Assembly (NCBI GenBank): GCA_964407665.1
Contig: CAYOWK010000014.1
Coordinates: 15,147 to 79,146 of the forward strand
From: CAYOWK01 sp964407665
Lineage (GTDB): Bacteria; Pseudomonadota; Alphaproteobacteria; Caulobacterales; Hyphomonadaceae
Direction: 5' to 3'
DNA length: 64,000 nt
Position numbers and translations under genes: made by a program. Below the pieces are notes generated by a model that saw only the letters and a program-made list of their open reading frames with translations, was not told the DNA's origin and did not search any database. Of the stretch, positions 53,581-62,428 are shown one piece after another (position 1 is the stretch's first letter; each line of letters begins with the position of its first letter).

Positions 53581-53681
53581 CCGCGTTTCACCGCTTCGTG
53601 AGTGTGCTTTGCAATCCGGACACCCATGTCCTGCGTAAGCCCTGCCTGAGACGGGACGCTCAACCCTCAGGGAACAGTCAC

Positions 53682-54494
53682 ATGCGTAAACTGATAATCG
53701 GGCTCATCGCCGCGGCGCTGATTGCGCCCGCCGCTCTGGCGCAGTCGGCGGATGCGCCGAAGACCGGACACAAGGACTGGGACAAGGCTTTCTACATTGG
53801 CGGTTCGGCCGGGTATCTCTGGCAAGCTGAATCCGACAACAGCGGCGTCACCGGCGCATTCAGAACAGGTAACGGCTCTCCGGCGCTGCCAAACGGCACC
53901 GCCATCGCAGCAGGCACGCCCTATGGCTGGGACACCCAGTTCGAGGACGGCGCGGGCTACGGGGTCGAGGCAGGCTTCCGGATCAAGAAGAATCTGCGGA
54001 CGGGCCTCGAGATCAGCTCCACCAGTGCTGACGTCGACACCCATTCCGGCGTCACGGTTGGCTCCACGAACATTGACGGCGTTGACGCCGCCGTGCTCAC
54101 CGGCTCTGCGACGCAGCTGGGCGCGACCGTCGGGCAGGTTGTGGCCGATGGCCGTGGCGAGATCTCCAACCTCGCGGTCTACGCGAACGCCTACTACCAT
54201 TTCGATCTGGGCCGCGTGCAGCCGTATGTCGGCGGCGGCATCGGCTTCAGCCAGGTCGACGTGAACTACCAGCCGTCGGGCGTGCGGATCATCGACGACA
54301 AGAAGACCAAGTTCGCCTGGCAGCTGAAAGCCGGCGCCGAGGCGATGATCAATGACAACTGGTCGGTCTATGGCGAGTACGCTTACCGGATGACCGAAGA
54401 CGTGGAGTACGACAACCTGCTGTTCCCCGGAACGCTGGAAGTCGAGAACCGCCCGGCGATGCTGTCGGTCGGGGTGCGCTACACGTTCCGCTGA
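53682..54494 (+). CDS. Outer-membrane beta-barrel protein (OmpA/OmpW-like)
   Basis: A 270-residue exported protein; the signal ends IAPAALAQ. The mature part starts WDKAFYIGGSAGYLW and shows alternating amphipathic strands with aromatic girdles, e.g. YYHFDLGRVQPYVGGGIGF and WSVYGEYAYRMTEDVEYDN, ending SVGVRYTFR with a terminal aromatic-rich strand. This is typical of the OmpA N-terminal/opacity-type barrel; no peptidoglycan domain is present. Intrinsic terminator 54546-54576 follows. Confidence 0.85.
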   Translation: MRKLIIGLIAAALIAPAALAQSADAPKTGHKDWDKAFYIGGSAGYLWQAESDNSGVTGAFRTGNGSPALPNGTAIAAGTPYGWDTQFEDGAGYGVEAGFRIKKNLRTGLEISSTSADVDTHSGVTVGSTNIDGVDAAVLTGSATQLGATVGQVVADGRGEISNLAVYANAYYHFDLGRVQPYVGGGIGFSQVDVNYQPSGVRIIDDKKTKFAWQLKAGAEAMINDNWSVYGEYAYRMTEDVEYDNLLFPGTLEVENRPAMLSVGVRYTFR

Positions 54495-54545
54495 GTCGGA
54501 CAGTCGGGCTCGCCGTCAAGGCGGTCAGGCATCTGAAAGTTCAAG

Positions 54546-54576
54546 CGCACGGAAGCCCCTGGCTTCCGTGCGTTTT
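54546..54576 (+). terminator. Strong intrinsic terminator
   Basis: A perfect 12-base-pair stem (CGCACGGAAGCC with GGCTTCCGTGCG, loop CCT) followed by TTTT, 51 bases after the barrel gene's stop. It ends 18 bases before the ATG of the GTA protease gene, leaving only room for that gene's ribosome-binding site. Confidence 0.9.
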
Positions 54577-54594
54577 CATGTCTGGAGGGACACG

Positions 54595-55017
54595 ATGGTG
54601 CTGATCGAGGGGTATGCCTCGCTGTTCGGCGTGGAAGACCTGGCGGGGGATGTGGTGAGGGCGGGCGCGTTCGCACGGTCGCTGGCGCGGGGCGCCGGCG
54701 TGCCGATGCTGCTGCAGCATCGTGGCGGACAGCTGGCGGGAGCCTGGACGCGCATACGTGAGGACGGGAGGGGACTGTTTGTGCGCGGGCTTCTGTCGGA
54801 CGAAACGGCGGCGGGGCGGCTGGCGATGGAGCAAGCGGGGACAGGCGCGATGGGCGGACTGTCGATCGGATTCATTGCGCGCGACTGGTCGCCCCGGCGC
54901 GAGCGCGGCCGCGAGCTCCGCGCCATCGAATTGCGCGAGATTTCACTTGTGACGGAGCCGATGCTTCCAGGCGCGCGCTTCACGATCGAAGGGCGCCGGA
55001 TCGCCAAGGCGGCCTGA
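54595..55017 (+). CDS. HK97-family prohead protease, GTA g4 type
   Basis: A 140-residue serine protease that processes the capsid scaffold. The U35-type features GYASLFGVEDLAGDVV, MLLQHRGGQLAG (His 42) and GAMGGLSIGF (Ser 90) are present, followed by REISLVTEPMLPGARF. GGAGG precedes the ATG. It directly follows the terminator of the barrel gene. The next gene, a secreted protein, begins 99 bases later. Confidence 0.93.
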   Translation: MVLIEGYASLFGVEDLAGDVVRAGAFARSLARGAGVPMLLQHRGGQLAGAWTRIREDGRGLFVRGLLSDETAAGRLAMEQAGTGAMGGLSIGFIARDWSPRRERGRELRAIELREISLVTEPMLPGARFTIEGRRIAKAA

Positions 55018-55116
55018 CGCCGGGTCATACTGGCGAGAGTTACGTGACCGGCATACCATGCGCGAAACATAACAGGGACGCCGGCGTCCGGACGGGTGCA
55101 CGGCGAAGGAGGATCC

Positions 55117-56178
55117 ATGAGAACCGCTTTGCTTTCCGCCACCGCACTTGTTGTCGCCGCCGCTGCTGCCGCGTCCGGGGCGTACGCCCAGAGCGCACCG
55201 GGGTATGTCGCCCCTAAGACAGCCTGGGGCGCCCCGGATCTGCAGGGTTTCTGGAACAATACGTCGATCACCAGCCTGCAGCGCCCGGGCGGCGTGACGA
55301 GCCTGGTTGTCAACGAGGCTCAGGCGCGCCGGATCGTCGACCGCAACATGCTGGTCGTGCTGGCCAAGGAAGACAATGCCACGAACGGACAGGATCCGAA
55401 CAACACCAAGCTGCTTGAGGACAAGAACAACGACCGGGGTTACAACGCTTTCTGGATCGATCCGGGTTCGCATCTCGCGAATGTGAAGGGCGAGTTCCGC
55501 ACATCCTGGATTGTCGAGCCGGCGACGGGGCGCATTCCCTACAAGCCGGGCGCCCGCAACAGCGGCGGCGGTTACGCCATCACGAACTTCGATGGCCCGG
55601 AAACGCGTCCGCTGGCCGAGCGCTGCGTGATGAGCTTCTCGGGATCGGCTGGCCCCGTGATGCTCAACGGCATGTACAACAACACGATGCAGTTCGTGCA
55701 GTCGCCGTCTGCGGTCGTGATCAATATCGAGATGAACCATGACGCGCGGATCATTCCGATCGTCGCTGGTCCGTCCGAAGCGAAGCATGGGCCGCTCCCG
55801 AAGTGGGCCGGCGATTCGGTCGGCTGGTATGAGGGCGATGTTCTCGTGGTGCAGACGGTGAACCCGCATCCGATGCAGCGCGGCATGATCACGGAGACTG
55901 GAAAGGTGATTGAGCGGTTCAGCCGCTGGAACGACACCCAGATCCTCTATGAATTCACGGTCGAGGATCCCGCGCTCTACACGCAGCCGTGGAAAGGCGA
56001 GCAGGCCCTCAACAAGGGCGAGCCGCTGTACGAGTATGCCTGCCATGAAGGCAACTATGCGATGCCGGGTATCCTGGGCGGCGCGCGCAAGATCGAGGCC
56101 GAGGGCGGGGTGCCCGGCATGGGTCCGGGTATCGCGGCGGGCCTCGTGATCCCGCGGGATGAATCCATCGGCGAATAG
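55117..56178 (+). CDS. Secreted protein of unknown function (CHEGNY family, copy B)
   Basis: A 353-residue exported protein with a signal ending ASGAYAQ. Blocks shared with copy A at 26869 are DSVGWYEGDVLVVQT, YEFTVEDPALYTQPW and ACHEGNYAMPGILGGARK; WGAPDLQGFWNNTSIT corresponds to RPDLQNAHW there. A strong GAAGGAGG ribosome-binding site supports the start. It lies between the GTA protease and capsid genes with its own terminator after it, so it is unlikely to be a capsid component. The function is unknown. Confidence 0.82.
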   Translation: MRTALLSATALVVAAAAAASGAYAQSAPGYVAPKTAWGAPDLQGFWNNTSITSLQRPGGVTSLVVNEAQARRIVDRNMLVVLAKEDNATNGQDPNNTKLLEDKNNDRGYNAFWIDPGSHLANVKGEFRTSWIVEPATGRIPYKPGARNSGGGYAITNFDGPETRPLAERCVMSFSGSAGPVMLNGMYNNTMQFVQSPSAVVINIEMNHDARIIPIVAGPSEAKHGPLPKWAGDSVGWYEGDVLVVQTVNPHPMQRGMITETGKVIERFSRWNDTQILYEFTVEDPALYTQPWKGEQALNKGEPLYEYACHEGNYAMPGILGGARKIEAEGGVPGMGPGIAAGLVIPRDESIGE

Positions 56179-56208
56179 ACGGTCCGACTGACACGACCAG
56201 ACAGTTGC

Positions 56209-56247
56209 AAAGGCGCGTCATCCGAAAGGAGGCGCGCCTTTCTTCTT
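56209..56247 (+). terminator. Intrinsic terminator
   Basis: A nine-base-pair stem (AAAGGCGCG with CGCGCCTTT, 15-base loop) followed by TTTCTTCTT, 31 bases after the secreted-protein stop. The GTA capsid gene starts 61 bases after its end. Confidence 0.75.
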
Positions 56248-56308
56248 GCCCGCCGCTCCGCTTCGCGCGGCCGGGTCTGACCTGATGCGAAGCTGACAAG
56301 GAACATCC

Positions 56309-57544
56309 ATGACAATCGAGACCAAGATGGCCGCGCCGGCTGGCGCGAACGAGGGCGTGCGGGCTGTGGCCGGCGAGCTGGCGGCGGCGTTCGAGGCGCT
56401 GAAGGCGGCCAACGATGCGCGGCTGGAGGAGATCGAGAAGCGGGGCGCGGCCGATCCGCTGCTGGAGGAGAAGCTGGACCGGATCGACCGTGCGCTGACG
56501 CGGCAGCAGACCGCTATCGAGCGGCTGGCGCTGGAGCAGGCGCGTCCGGCCATCGGCGAGGGCGGACGGGACGGCGACCCGGAACACAAGTCGGCATGGG
56601 GCGCCTATCTGCGCCGGGGCGATGACCGGGGGCTGGCGGGGCTGGATCTGAAGGCGCTGACGCAGGGCACGGATGCGCAGGGCGGATATGTGGCGCCGCC
56701 CGAGCTGGACCGGATGATCGAGGCGCGGCTGATGCAGGCCTCCCCGATGCGGCAGATCGCGACCGTTCGGCAGACGTCTGCCACCGTGTTCCGCAAGCCG
56801 GTGAGCCTGGGCGCCACGTCGGCATGGGCGGCGGAGACCGGCGCGCGGACGGAGACGACGGCGCCGACGCTGGACCTGCTGGAGTTTCCAGCGGCGGAGC
56901 TCTACGCGATGCCGGCGGCGACGCAGACGCTGCTGGATGACGCATATGCGGACATCGACGAGTGGCTGGCCGAGGAGGTCGAGACCAGCTTTGCCGCGCA
57001 GGAGTCGGCGGCGTTCGTGACCGGCAACGGGACCAACAAGCCGCGCGGCTTTCTCGACTACGACATGATCGCCAATGCGAGCCATGCCTGGGACAAGATC
57101 GGGTTCATCCTGTCGGGGGCGGATGGAGGGTTTGCTTCCAGCAATCCGGCGGACCGCATCATCGATCTGGTTTATGCTCTGCCGTCCCGGTTTCGGGCCA
57201 ACGCCCGCTTCACGATGAACCGCCAGACCGTGTCGGCGGTGCGCAAGCTGAAGGACGGGGACGGCAACTATCTGTGGCGTCCCTCCGCGGCCGGTGAGGG
57301 CTCCAGTCTGCTGGGCTATCCGGTGACCGAGCTGGAGGACATGCCGGTGGTTGCGACCGGGGCGTTCGCGATTGCGTTTGGCGACTTCCGGAAAGGCTAT
57401 CTGATTGTCGACCGGCAGGGCGCTCGCGTGCTGCGCGATCCGTACTCCGCCAAGCCCTACGTGCTGTTCTACACGACCAAGCGCGTGGGCGGCGGCGTGC
57501 AGAACTTTGACGCCATCAAGGTCATGAAGTTCTCGGCGAGCTAG
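56309..57544 (+). CDS. Major capsid protein, HK97 fold, GTA g5 type
   Basis: A 411-residue capsid protein. Residues 1 to about 100 form the coiled-coil delta (scaffold) domain (VAGELAAAFEALKAANDARL), which the g4 protease would remove. The HK97 core begins around the block GYVAPPELDRMIEARLMQAS, with FGDFRKGYLIVDRQGARVLR and VLFYTTKRVGGGVQNFDAIK near the end. AAGGAAC precedes the ATG. It lies directly after a terminator and before a TonB receptor. Confidence 0.96.
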   Translation: MTIETKMAAPAGANEGVRAVAGELAAAFEALKAANDARLEEIEKRGAADPLLEEKLDRIDRALTRQQTAIERLALEQARPAIGEGGRDGDPEHKSAWGAYLRRGDDRGLAGLDLKALTQGTDAQGGYVAPPELDRMIEARLMQASPMRQIATVRQTSATVFRKPVSLGATSAWAAETGARTETTAPTLDLLEFPAAELYAMPAATQTLLDDAYADIDEWLAEEVETSFAAQESAAFVTGNGTNKPRGFLDYDMIANASHAWDKIGFILSGADGGFASSNPADRIIDLVYALPSRFRANARFTMNRQTVSAVRKLKDGDGNYLWRPSAAGEGSSLLGYPVTELEDMPVVATGAFAIAFGDFRKGYLIVDRQGARVLRDPYSAKPYVLFYTTKRVGGGVQNFDAIKVMKFSAS

Positions 57545-57759
57545 AGGCATGGGGAGCCGGCGGGCGCGGTCTCGACTGTGGCCGGATGCGCCGCGCCTGC
57601 CGGACGCCGCAATTCCGTGCGGGAAAAACGCAGACTGCAACGATTTCGTGCAGTTGCAACAATCCGTGCACGCCAGAAGCGGAAGCCGTTGAGAGTGGCG
57701 CCGCTCCAGAGCGTGATCGCGAATGGTTGGGTGCGTTTTGAGAGAGCTGCGTACAAGCG

Positions 57760-60231
57760 ATGAGAAAATGGAACGTTTCGCTGGCGGCGATGGCCGCCGC
57801 CATGGCCGTGAGCGGCACTGCCTGGGGTCAGGAAGCGGCGCCAGCTGGTCCGCAGCAGGCAGCTGCGACGACCGAGACCATCGTGATCTCCGGACGCCGT
57901 CTGTCGGAAGCTGACGAAGCGGTTGGCGCCGACGAAGCCAGCAACGTTGTGGCCGTCACGCGCGAGGCGCTGCTCTCTGCGCCCGCAGGCATCTCGGGCC
58001 TCAAGATGCTTGAAGGCCTGCCGGGCTTCAACGTCCAGACCGAAGGCGCGCTGGGGCTCTACGAGTTCGGCAACTCGGTCACGGTCCGAGCCTTCAACCT
58101 GCAGCAGATCGCGTTCGTTCTCGACGGTATCCCGATGGGTCGCTCCGACGCGTTCGGCGGCAGCCCGATCTTCCGCTATGTTGATAACGAGAACCTCGGC
58201 TCCGTCGTGGCCTCGCCTGGCGCAGGCGATGTAAGCCAGCCTGCGTATTCGTCACTGGGTCCGGTGGTCGAGTACAACTCCATCGACCCCGACGACGAAT
58301 TTGGCGGCACGATCTCCCAAACATGGGGCGATGACGATCTCAGCCGCTCGTTCATCAAGGTCAACACCGGCAAGCTGGGGCCTGTATCGGCCTATGCGAG
58401 TCGCACCAAGCTGGACAGCGCGCAATGGCGCGGCGGCGGCACCATCGACCGCGAGCATGCCGAAGCCAAGGTGAAAGTGGACCTGTGGGACGGCGCGTTC
58501 GTCGACTTCAAGTGGGTCTATAACGACTTCTTCGACTACGACTCGCCGAGCTTCTCGAAGGCCCAGTACGCGGGCGCTGCTTGCCCGTTCGATCCTGCAC
58601 AGGAGGCGGGCCGCGAGTGCGGCTACAGCTTCACGCAGCCAGCGGGCGCGCCGACTGCGCTGTTCGGTCGGCCGGGAGAGGTGGGCTATACGAATGCCTC
58701 GATCACCAACTGGTTCCAGGACCGGATCAACGTGCGGAACGACACGCTGTATGGCGGCACGTTCTACACGCCCATCGGCGATGCGGCCTCCATCACGGCG
58801 ACGGCCTACTATGAAGACAAGAAGGGCTGGGGCTCCTCGCCGGAAAGCTATGGCGGCACGGCAGCCGGCGCCACGAGCCGGACGACGCTGCTGGGACGGT
58901 ATATCGATCAGGCGGCTGCGGGGCTGAATGTTGTCGCGCCGCGCGGCGTGGCGTTCGGCGTGACCAATGTGGGCGGCGTGCGTTCGGGCGCTGTGGTGAA
59001 GGGCGAATACGAGATCGCCAACCACAAGCTTGAGGCGGGCGTCTGGGTGGAGAGCGACGACTACTCGCGCTTCACCCGGCGGGTGAACCATCTGGGCGGC
59101 ATCCAGACGGGCGCACTCCTGTTCAACGAGGTGATCTATTACTGGCGCCAGTATGAATCGACACGCGAGACGACACAGCTGTTCGTGAAGGACACGATCA
59201 GCCTGCTCGACGATGCGCTGAAGATCGAACTCGGCGTGAAGTCGCTGACGGTGGACTACGGCCTTGAGGGCTACCGGAACTTCAACGACTTTTACCGCGT
59301 CGTTGGCGGCGTAGCCGTCGCTGGTTATGGCCCGGCGGATATCTCGGAGACCTACGAGGACAACTTCCTGCCGATGGTCGGGGCCGTTTATAGCATCACG
59401 CCCCGCGAGCAGCTGTTCGCGTCCTATTCGCAGAACTACGCGCTGCCGCGCGGCACGGACGACATCTACTCGGTCACTTTGAACAGCACGGCGGGCTACA
59501 TCCGTCCGGAAGCAGAGGAATCCGAGAACTTCGAGGTCGGCGCCCGCACGACGCGCGGCGAATTCTATGGCGCCGTTGCGGCCTACTACACGACCTTCGA
59601 CAACCGCATCGAGACGTACTCCGCGCCGGTTCCGGGGCAGATCGGAGCGACTGAAAGCTTCTATCAGGGCGTCGGCGGAGTCGAGGCTTATGGCCTTGAA
59701 CTGACGGGAGCCTGGAAGCCCGAGTTCCTCAACGAGCAGCTGTACTTCAACGGCAACCTAACCTGGAACCAGACGACCTTCCAGGACAACATCGCAACCT
59801 TCCCGGTCGGGTCGGTGACGTCGCTCGATCCGGGACGTACGGCTGCGAGCTATCTCTGCAACGGCGCGCTCTGCATCGCCGGCAACACGCTGCCGGACAG
59901 CCCGGAGTGGGTGGTCGGCGCGGGCGTGACCTGGGAGCCGACTCCCTGGGCTGTCGCCAACCTGTCGGCCAAGTACCAGTCCGAGCGGTTTGCGAACTTC
60001 ACCAACACCAACAACGAGAAAGTCGACGGCTACACGGTTGTGTCCGCCTATGTGGATCTCGGAACGGGTGACGGCGACGGTCCGCTTGGCATGCTGAAGG
60101 CGCGCCTCAACGTCGAGAACCTGTTCGACGAAGACCAGCTGGCCTTCATCGGCACCTCGCTCGCCGGGACCGGCTCCTTCCGTCCGCTGAACCCGCGCAC
60201 GATTTCGGTGACGCTCTCGGCTGACTTCTAG
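57760..60231 (+). CDS. TonB-dependent receptor
   Basis: Outer-membrane receptor of 823 residues. The signal is MRKWNVSLAAMAAAMAVSGT ending AWG-QE. The plug includes TETIVISGRRLSEADEAVGA and SVTVRAFNLQQIAFVLDGIP, and a 22-strand barrel ends ISVTLSADF with a terminal Phe. It differs strongly from the receptor at 44373. It occupies the place between GTA g5 and g6, has a 215-base leader that I cannot assign, and is closed by the terminator 60289-60320, so it is a self-contained unit. Confidence 0.94.
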   Translation: MRKWNVSLAAMAAAMAVSGTAWGQEAAPAGPQQAAATTETIVISGRRLSEADEAVGADEASNVVAVTREALLSAPAGISGLKMLEGLPGFNVQTEGALGLYEFGNSVTVRAFNLQQIAFVLDGIPMGRSDAFGGSPIFRYVDNENLGSVVASPGAGDVSQPAYSSLGPVVEYNSIDPDDEFGGTISQTWGDDDLSRSFIKVNTGKLGPVSAYASRTKLDSAQWRGGGTIDREHAEAKVKVDLWDGAFVDFKWVYNDFFDYDSPSFSKAQYAGAACPFDPAQEAGRECGYSFTQPAGAPTALFGRPGEVGYTNASITNWFQDRINVRNDTLYGGTFYTPIGDAASITATAYYEDKKGWGSSPESYGGTAAGATSRTTLLGRYIDQAAAGLNVVAPRGVAFGVTNVGGVRSGAVVKGEYEIANHKLEAGVWVESDDYSRFTRRVNHLGGIQTGALLFNEVIYYWRQYESTRETTQLFVKDTISLLDDALKIELGVKSLTVDYGLEGYRNFNDFYRVVGGVAVAGYGPADISETYEDNFLPMVGAVYSITPREQLFASYSQNYALPRGTDDIYSVTLNSTAGYIRPEAEESENFEVGARTTRGEFYGAVAAYYTTFDNRIETYSAPVPGQIGATESFYQGVGGVEAYGLELTGAWKPEFLNEQLYFNGNLTWNQTTFQDNIATFPVGSVTSLDPGRTAASYLCNGALCIAGNTLPDSPEWVVGAGVTWEPTPWAVANLSAKYQSERFANFTNTNNEKVDGYTVVSAYVDLGTGDGDGPLGMLKARLNVENLFDEDQLAFIGTSLAGTGSFRPLNPRTISVTLSADF

Positions 60232-60288
60232 TCTTCTTCTTTCGACCCTCCTCCTTTGAATCCCGGTGAGAGCCGGGTGGGGCGCCTA

Positions 60289-60320
60289 GGCCGGACCTTC
60301 GGGTCCGGCCCTTTCTTTTT
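60289..60320 (+). terminator. Strong intrinsic terminator with TTCG loop
   Basis: A nine-base-pair stem (GGCCGGACC with GGTCCGGCC, loop TTCG) followed by CTTTCTTTTT, 57 bases after the receptor stop. It ends 38 bases before the ATG of the GTA g6 gene. Confidence 0.92.
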
Positions 60321-60358
60321 GCGGCGACGCCCGGCCGCCTGACACACAGGACATCGTC

Positions 60359-60931
60359 ATGACTGTATCGACGCTGGCCCCGCCAGCGGCCGAACCCGTG
60401 TCCGTTGCGGACGCGAAGGCCTATCTGCGCATCGGGAACGACGCCGAGGACGACCTGGTCGCCGGGCTTGTCGCGGCGGCGCGGGCGCGGATCGAGGCCG
60501 CGACGGGGCTGGCGCTGGTCCACCGGACCGTTCGGGTGAAGCTGGACCGGTGGACCTGCGGGACGGTCGAGACGCGGCGGGTCGAGTTGCCGGTGCGGCC
60601 TGCGGCTAGCCTGGTTTCAGTCAAGGTGTTCGACGCGGCGGGCGAGGCGCAGACGGTGACCGACCGGTTTGCGGTGGAGGCGGGCCATGGCGGCAAGCTG
60701 GTTTGGGTGGCTGGCGGATTCCCGTGGCCCCGGCAGCGGGTCGGCGGGATCGAGATCGACTATGTGGCGGGCTTTGGCGCTGAGGGGGCGGACGTGCCCG
60801 CCGGCCTGGCGCTGGCGGTGAAGCGGCTGGCGGCGCACGGCTATCATGCGCGCGATGCGGGGCTTCTGCAGGACAGGTTGCCAGAGGATGTGGCCGGGCT
60901 GGTGTCGCCCTGGCGGAGGGTGCGGCTATGA
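60359..60931 (+). CDS. Head-tail connector protein, GTA g6 type
   Basis: A 190-residue protein. The N-terminal block EPVSVADAKAYLRIGNDAED is typical of the HK97 gp6-like adaptor family, followed by VAGLVAAARARIEAATGLAL and a C-terminal DVAGLVSPWRRVRL, a signature end in GTA g6 proteins. It would bind the portal ring and link it to the tail. The stop overlaps the g8 start by four bases, so translation is coupled. The canonical g7 that should follow is absent. Confidence 0.88.
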   Translation: MTVSTLAPPAAEPVSVADAKAYLRIGNDAEDDLVAGLVAAARARIEAATGLALVHRTVRVKLDRWTCGTVETRRVELPVRPAASLVSVKVFDAAGEAQTVTDRFAVEAGHGGKLVWVAGGFPWPRQRVGGIEIDYVAGFGAEGADVPAGLALAVKRLAAHGYHARDAGLLQDRLPEDVAGLVSPWRRVRL

Positions 60932-61335
60932 GCGGAGCCGAGTCGGCCCTTGAGGCGGCGCTGATTGCGCTGTTGTCGGACGACGCGGGCGTCAGGGCTG
61001 TGCTGGGCGACCCGGCGCGGGTTCGCCGGAGCGGCGACAGCCAGCCGGCCTACCCCTATATCGAGCTGGCGCGACACGAAACGGTTCCAGCCGATGTGTC
61101 TGAGGTCGCAGCGAGCGAGCACCGGCTCGACCTTGCGATCCTGTCGCGGAACGATGGCGGAGATGGCGCCCGCGCAGGTCTGGCAGCGGCGAGGACCGCT
61201 CTCGCGCAGACCGGCCTGGAGATGGAGGACTGGTGCTGCGTGATGATCGCGCCGGTGTTTGCGCAGGTGATGCGCTCGGACAACGGAATGTGGCGCGGCC
61301 TGTTGCGCGTGAGGGCGATCATGGAGGGCGCGTGA
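60928..61335 (+). CDS. DUF3168 tail terminator, GTA g8 type
   Basis: A 135-residue protein with the DUF3168 blocks AALIALLSDDAGVRAVLGDP, YPYIELARHETVPADVSEVA and HRLDLAILSRNDGGDGAR, matching the GTA g8 tail terminator, which caps the tail at the head end. ATGA overlaps the g6 stop. It is the last GTA gene in the window: the major tail protein (g9) and tape measure do not follow; a convergent lipoprotein does. Confidence 0.88.
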   Translation: MSGAESALEAALIALLSDDAGVRAVLGDPARVRRSGDSQPAYPYIELARHETVPADVSEVAASEHRLDLAILSRNDGGDGARAGLAAARTALAQTGLEMEDWCCVMIAPVFAQVMRSDNGMWRGLLRVRAIMEGA

Positions 61336-61343
61336 TGCCTGCC

Positions 61344-62309
61344 TTATGGTTCCACCGCGAATTCGAACAGGGTGGATGTATCGTCGTCGGGCATGAACCA
61401 TGCGCGCAGGCCCGAAGGCGACGCCTCGAGCCAGGCCGGGTTCTGGGTCATGACGCGGCCGGCGGGCGACCAGAGCGGGATGGGCGCCTGCCACAGGGGC
61501 GACAAGTCGACCAGATCAATGAGTTCGACGCCGCCCAGGGAGAGGATTGCAGTCGGCGCCGCGTAATTCGACAGGCCGGTGCACAGCATGAGACGCGGGC
61601 CGGCGGAATGGCAGTCCTGCCACGCGATATAGTGTGATTGCGCGACGCCGGCGGGCTGTCTGTTCGACGCGTCGGCGGCGGAGACGGTCAGGTCCGGCTG
61701 CAGCGGCCAGCGATAGATGCGCCGGGCGCTCCAGCTTGCCCCGACAAGCGCGCGGCCTTCGACGTCGTGCACAATCGCGCCGACATGGTCCGGGACGCGG
61801 AGGACTTCCACCGCATCCAGCGTTTCGGGATCGATGCGGTAGATGATGCTGCGGCTGTCGGGGCGGTATTCGGCGACCGGGACCCAGAGATAGCGGCCGT
61901 CAAAATCGATCCCGCCGGGGTGGTAGATGTCGCCCTCGCCAAGCGGGATGTCGGCTTTCAGCGCACCGTCGGCCGCCATGCGGAAGAGGTGGCCGCGTCC
62001 CTCCCCTGCGTCGCGGTCCATGCCGTCGACAGGGGCGGGATAAGGCTGCGTGCGGCGCAAGATCTCGACCGATGAGATGAACCAGTCGTCGCCGACGCGA
62101 ACCATGCCTTGCGGGTGGTAGGTATCGAAGGGGATCGGCGTTTGCGCGACAGGCGTCCATTGCGTCGCGCGGTCGATCCGCATCACGGCGGCGGCCAAGG
62201 GGGAGCGGGCTTCGGGCGCCAGCATGGGCGGTGAGGCGCAAGCGGTGAACGCGAGAAGCGCCAGCAGAGACAGGCAGGGCAGCGGGTTTCGCAAGGTTCT
62301 GATCCCCAA
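61344..62309 (-). CDS. DUF6454-like lipoprotein
   Basis: A 321-residue envelope protein with the lipobox FTACAS. The blocks YHPQGMVRVGDDWFISSVEI, IYHPGGIDFDGRYLWVPVAE and AIVHDVEGRALVGASWSARR suggest a beta-propeller-like fold and fit DUF6454, a secreted family of unknown role. It is convergent with the GTA g8 gene (8 bases apart). Confidence 0.8.
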   Translation of the reverse strand: MGIRTLRNPLPCLSLLALLAFTACASPPMLAPEARSPLAAAVMRIDRATQWTPVAQTPIPFDTYHPQGMVRVGDDWFISSVEILRRTQPYPAPVDGMDRDAGEGRGHLFRMAADGALKADIPLGEGDIYHPGGIDFDGRYLWVPVAEYRPDSRSIIYRIDPETLDAVEVLRVPDHVGAIVHDVEGRALVGASWSARRIYRWPLQPDLTVSAADASNRQPAGVAQSHYIAWQDCHSAGPRLMLCTGLSNYAAPTAILSLGGVELIDLVDLSPLWQAPIPLWSPAGRVMTQNPAWLEASPSGLRAWFMPDDDTSTLFEFAVEP

Positions 62310-62428
62310 AAAGCTGCCACCGTGATGGACGAGTCAACCGAGACCGTCTTCATAACAGGACGTCAAGCGCCATCCGAAGTCGAGCGCGGGGGATCAGGCG
62401 GGCGCTGGCGATGGCGTGAGGCCGTGCT

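Noticed and set aside
49861..61335. An intact prophage
   Set aside because: No integrase, lysis, replication or complete tail genes and no terminase; the head genes follow the GTA order and are separated by cellular genes.
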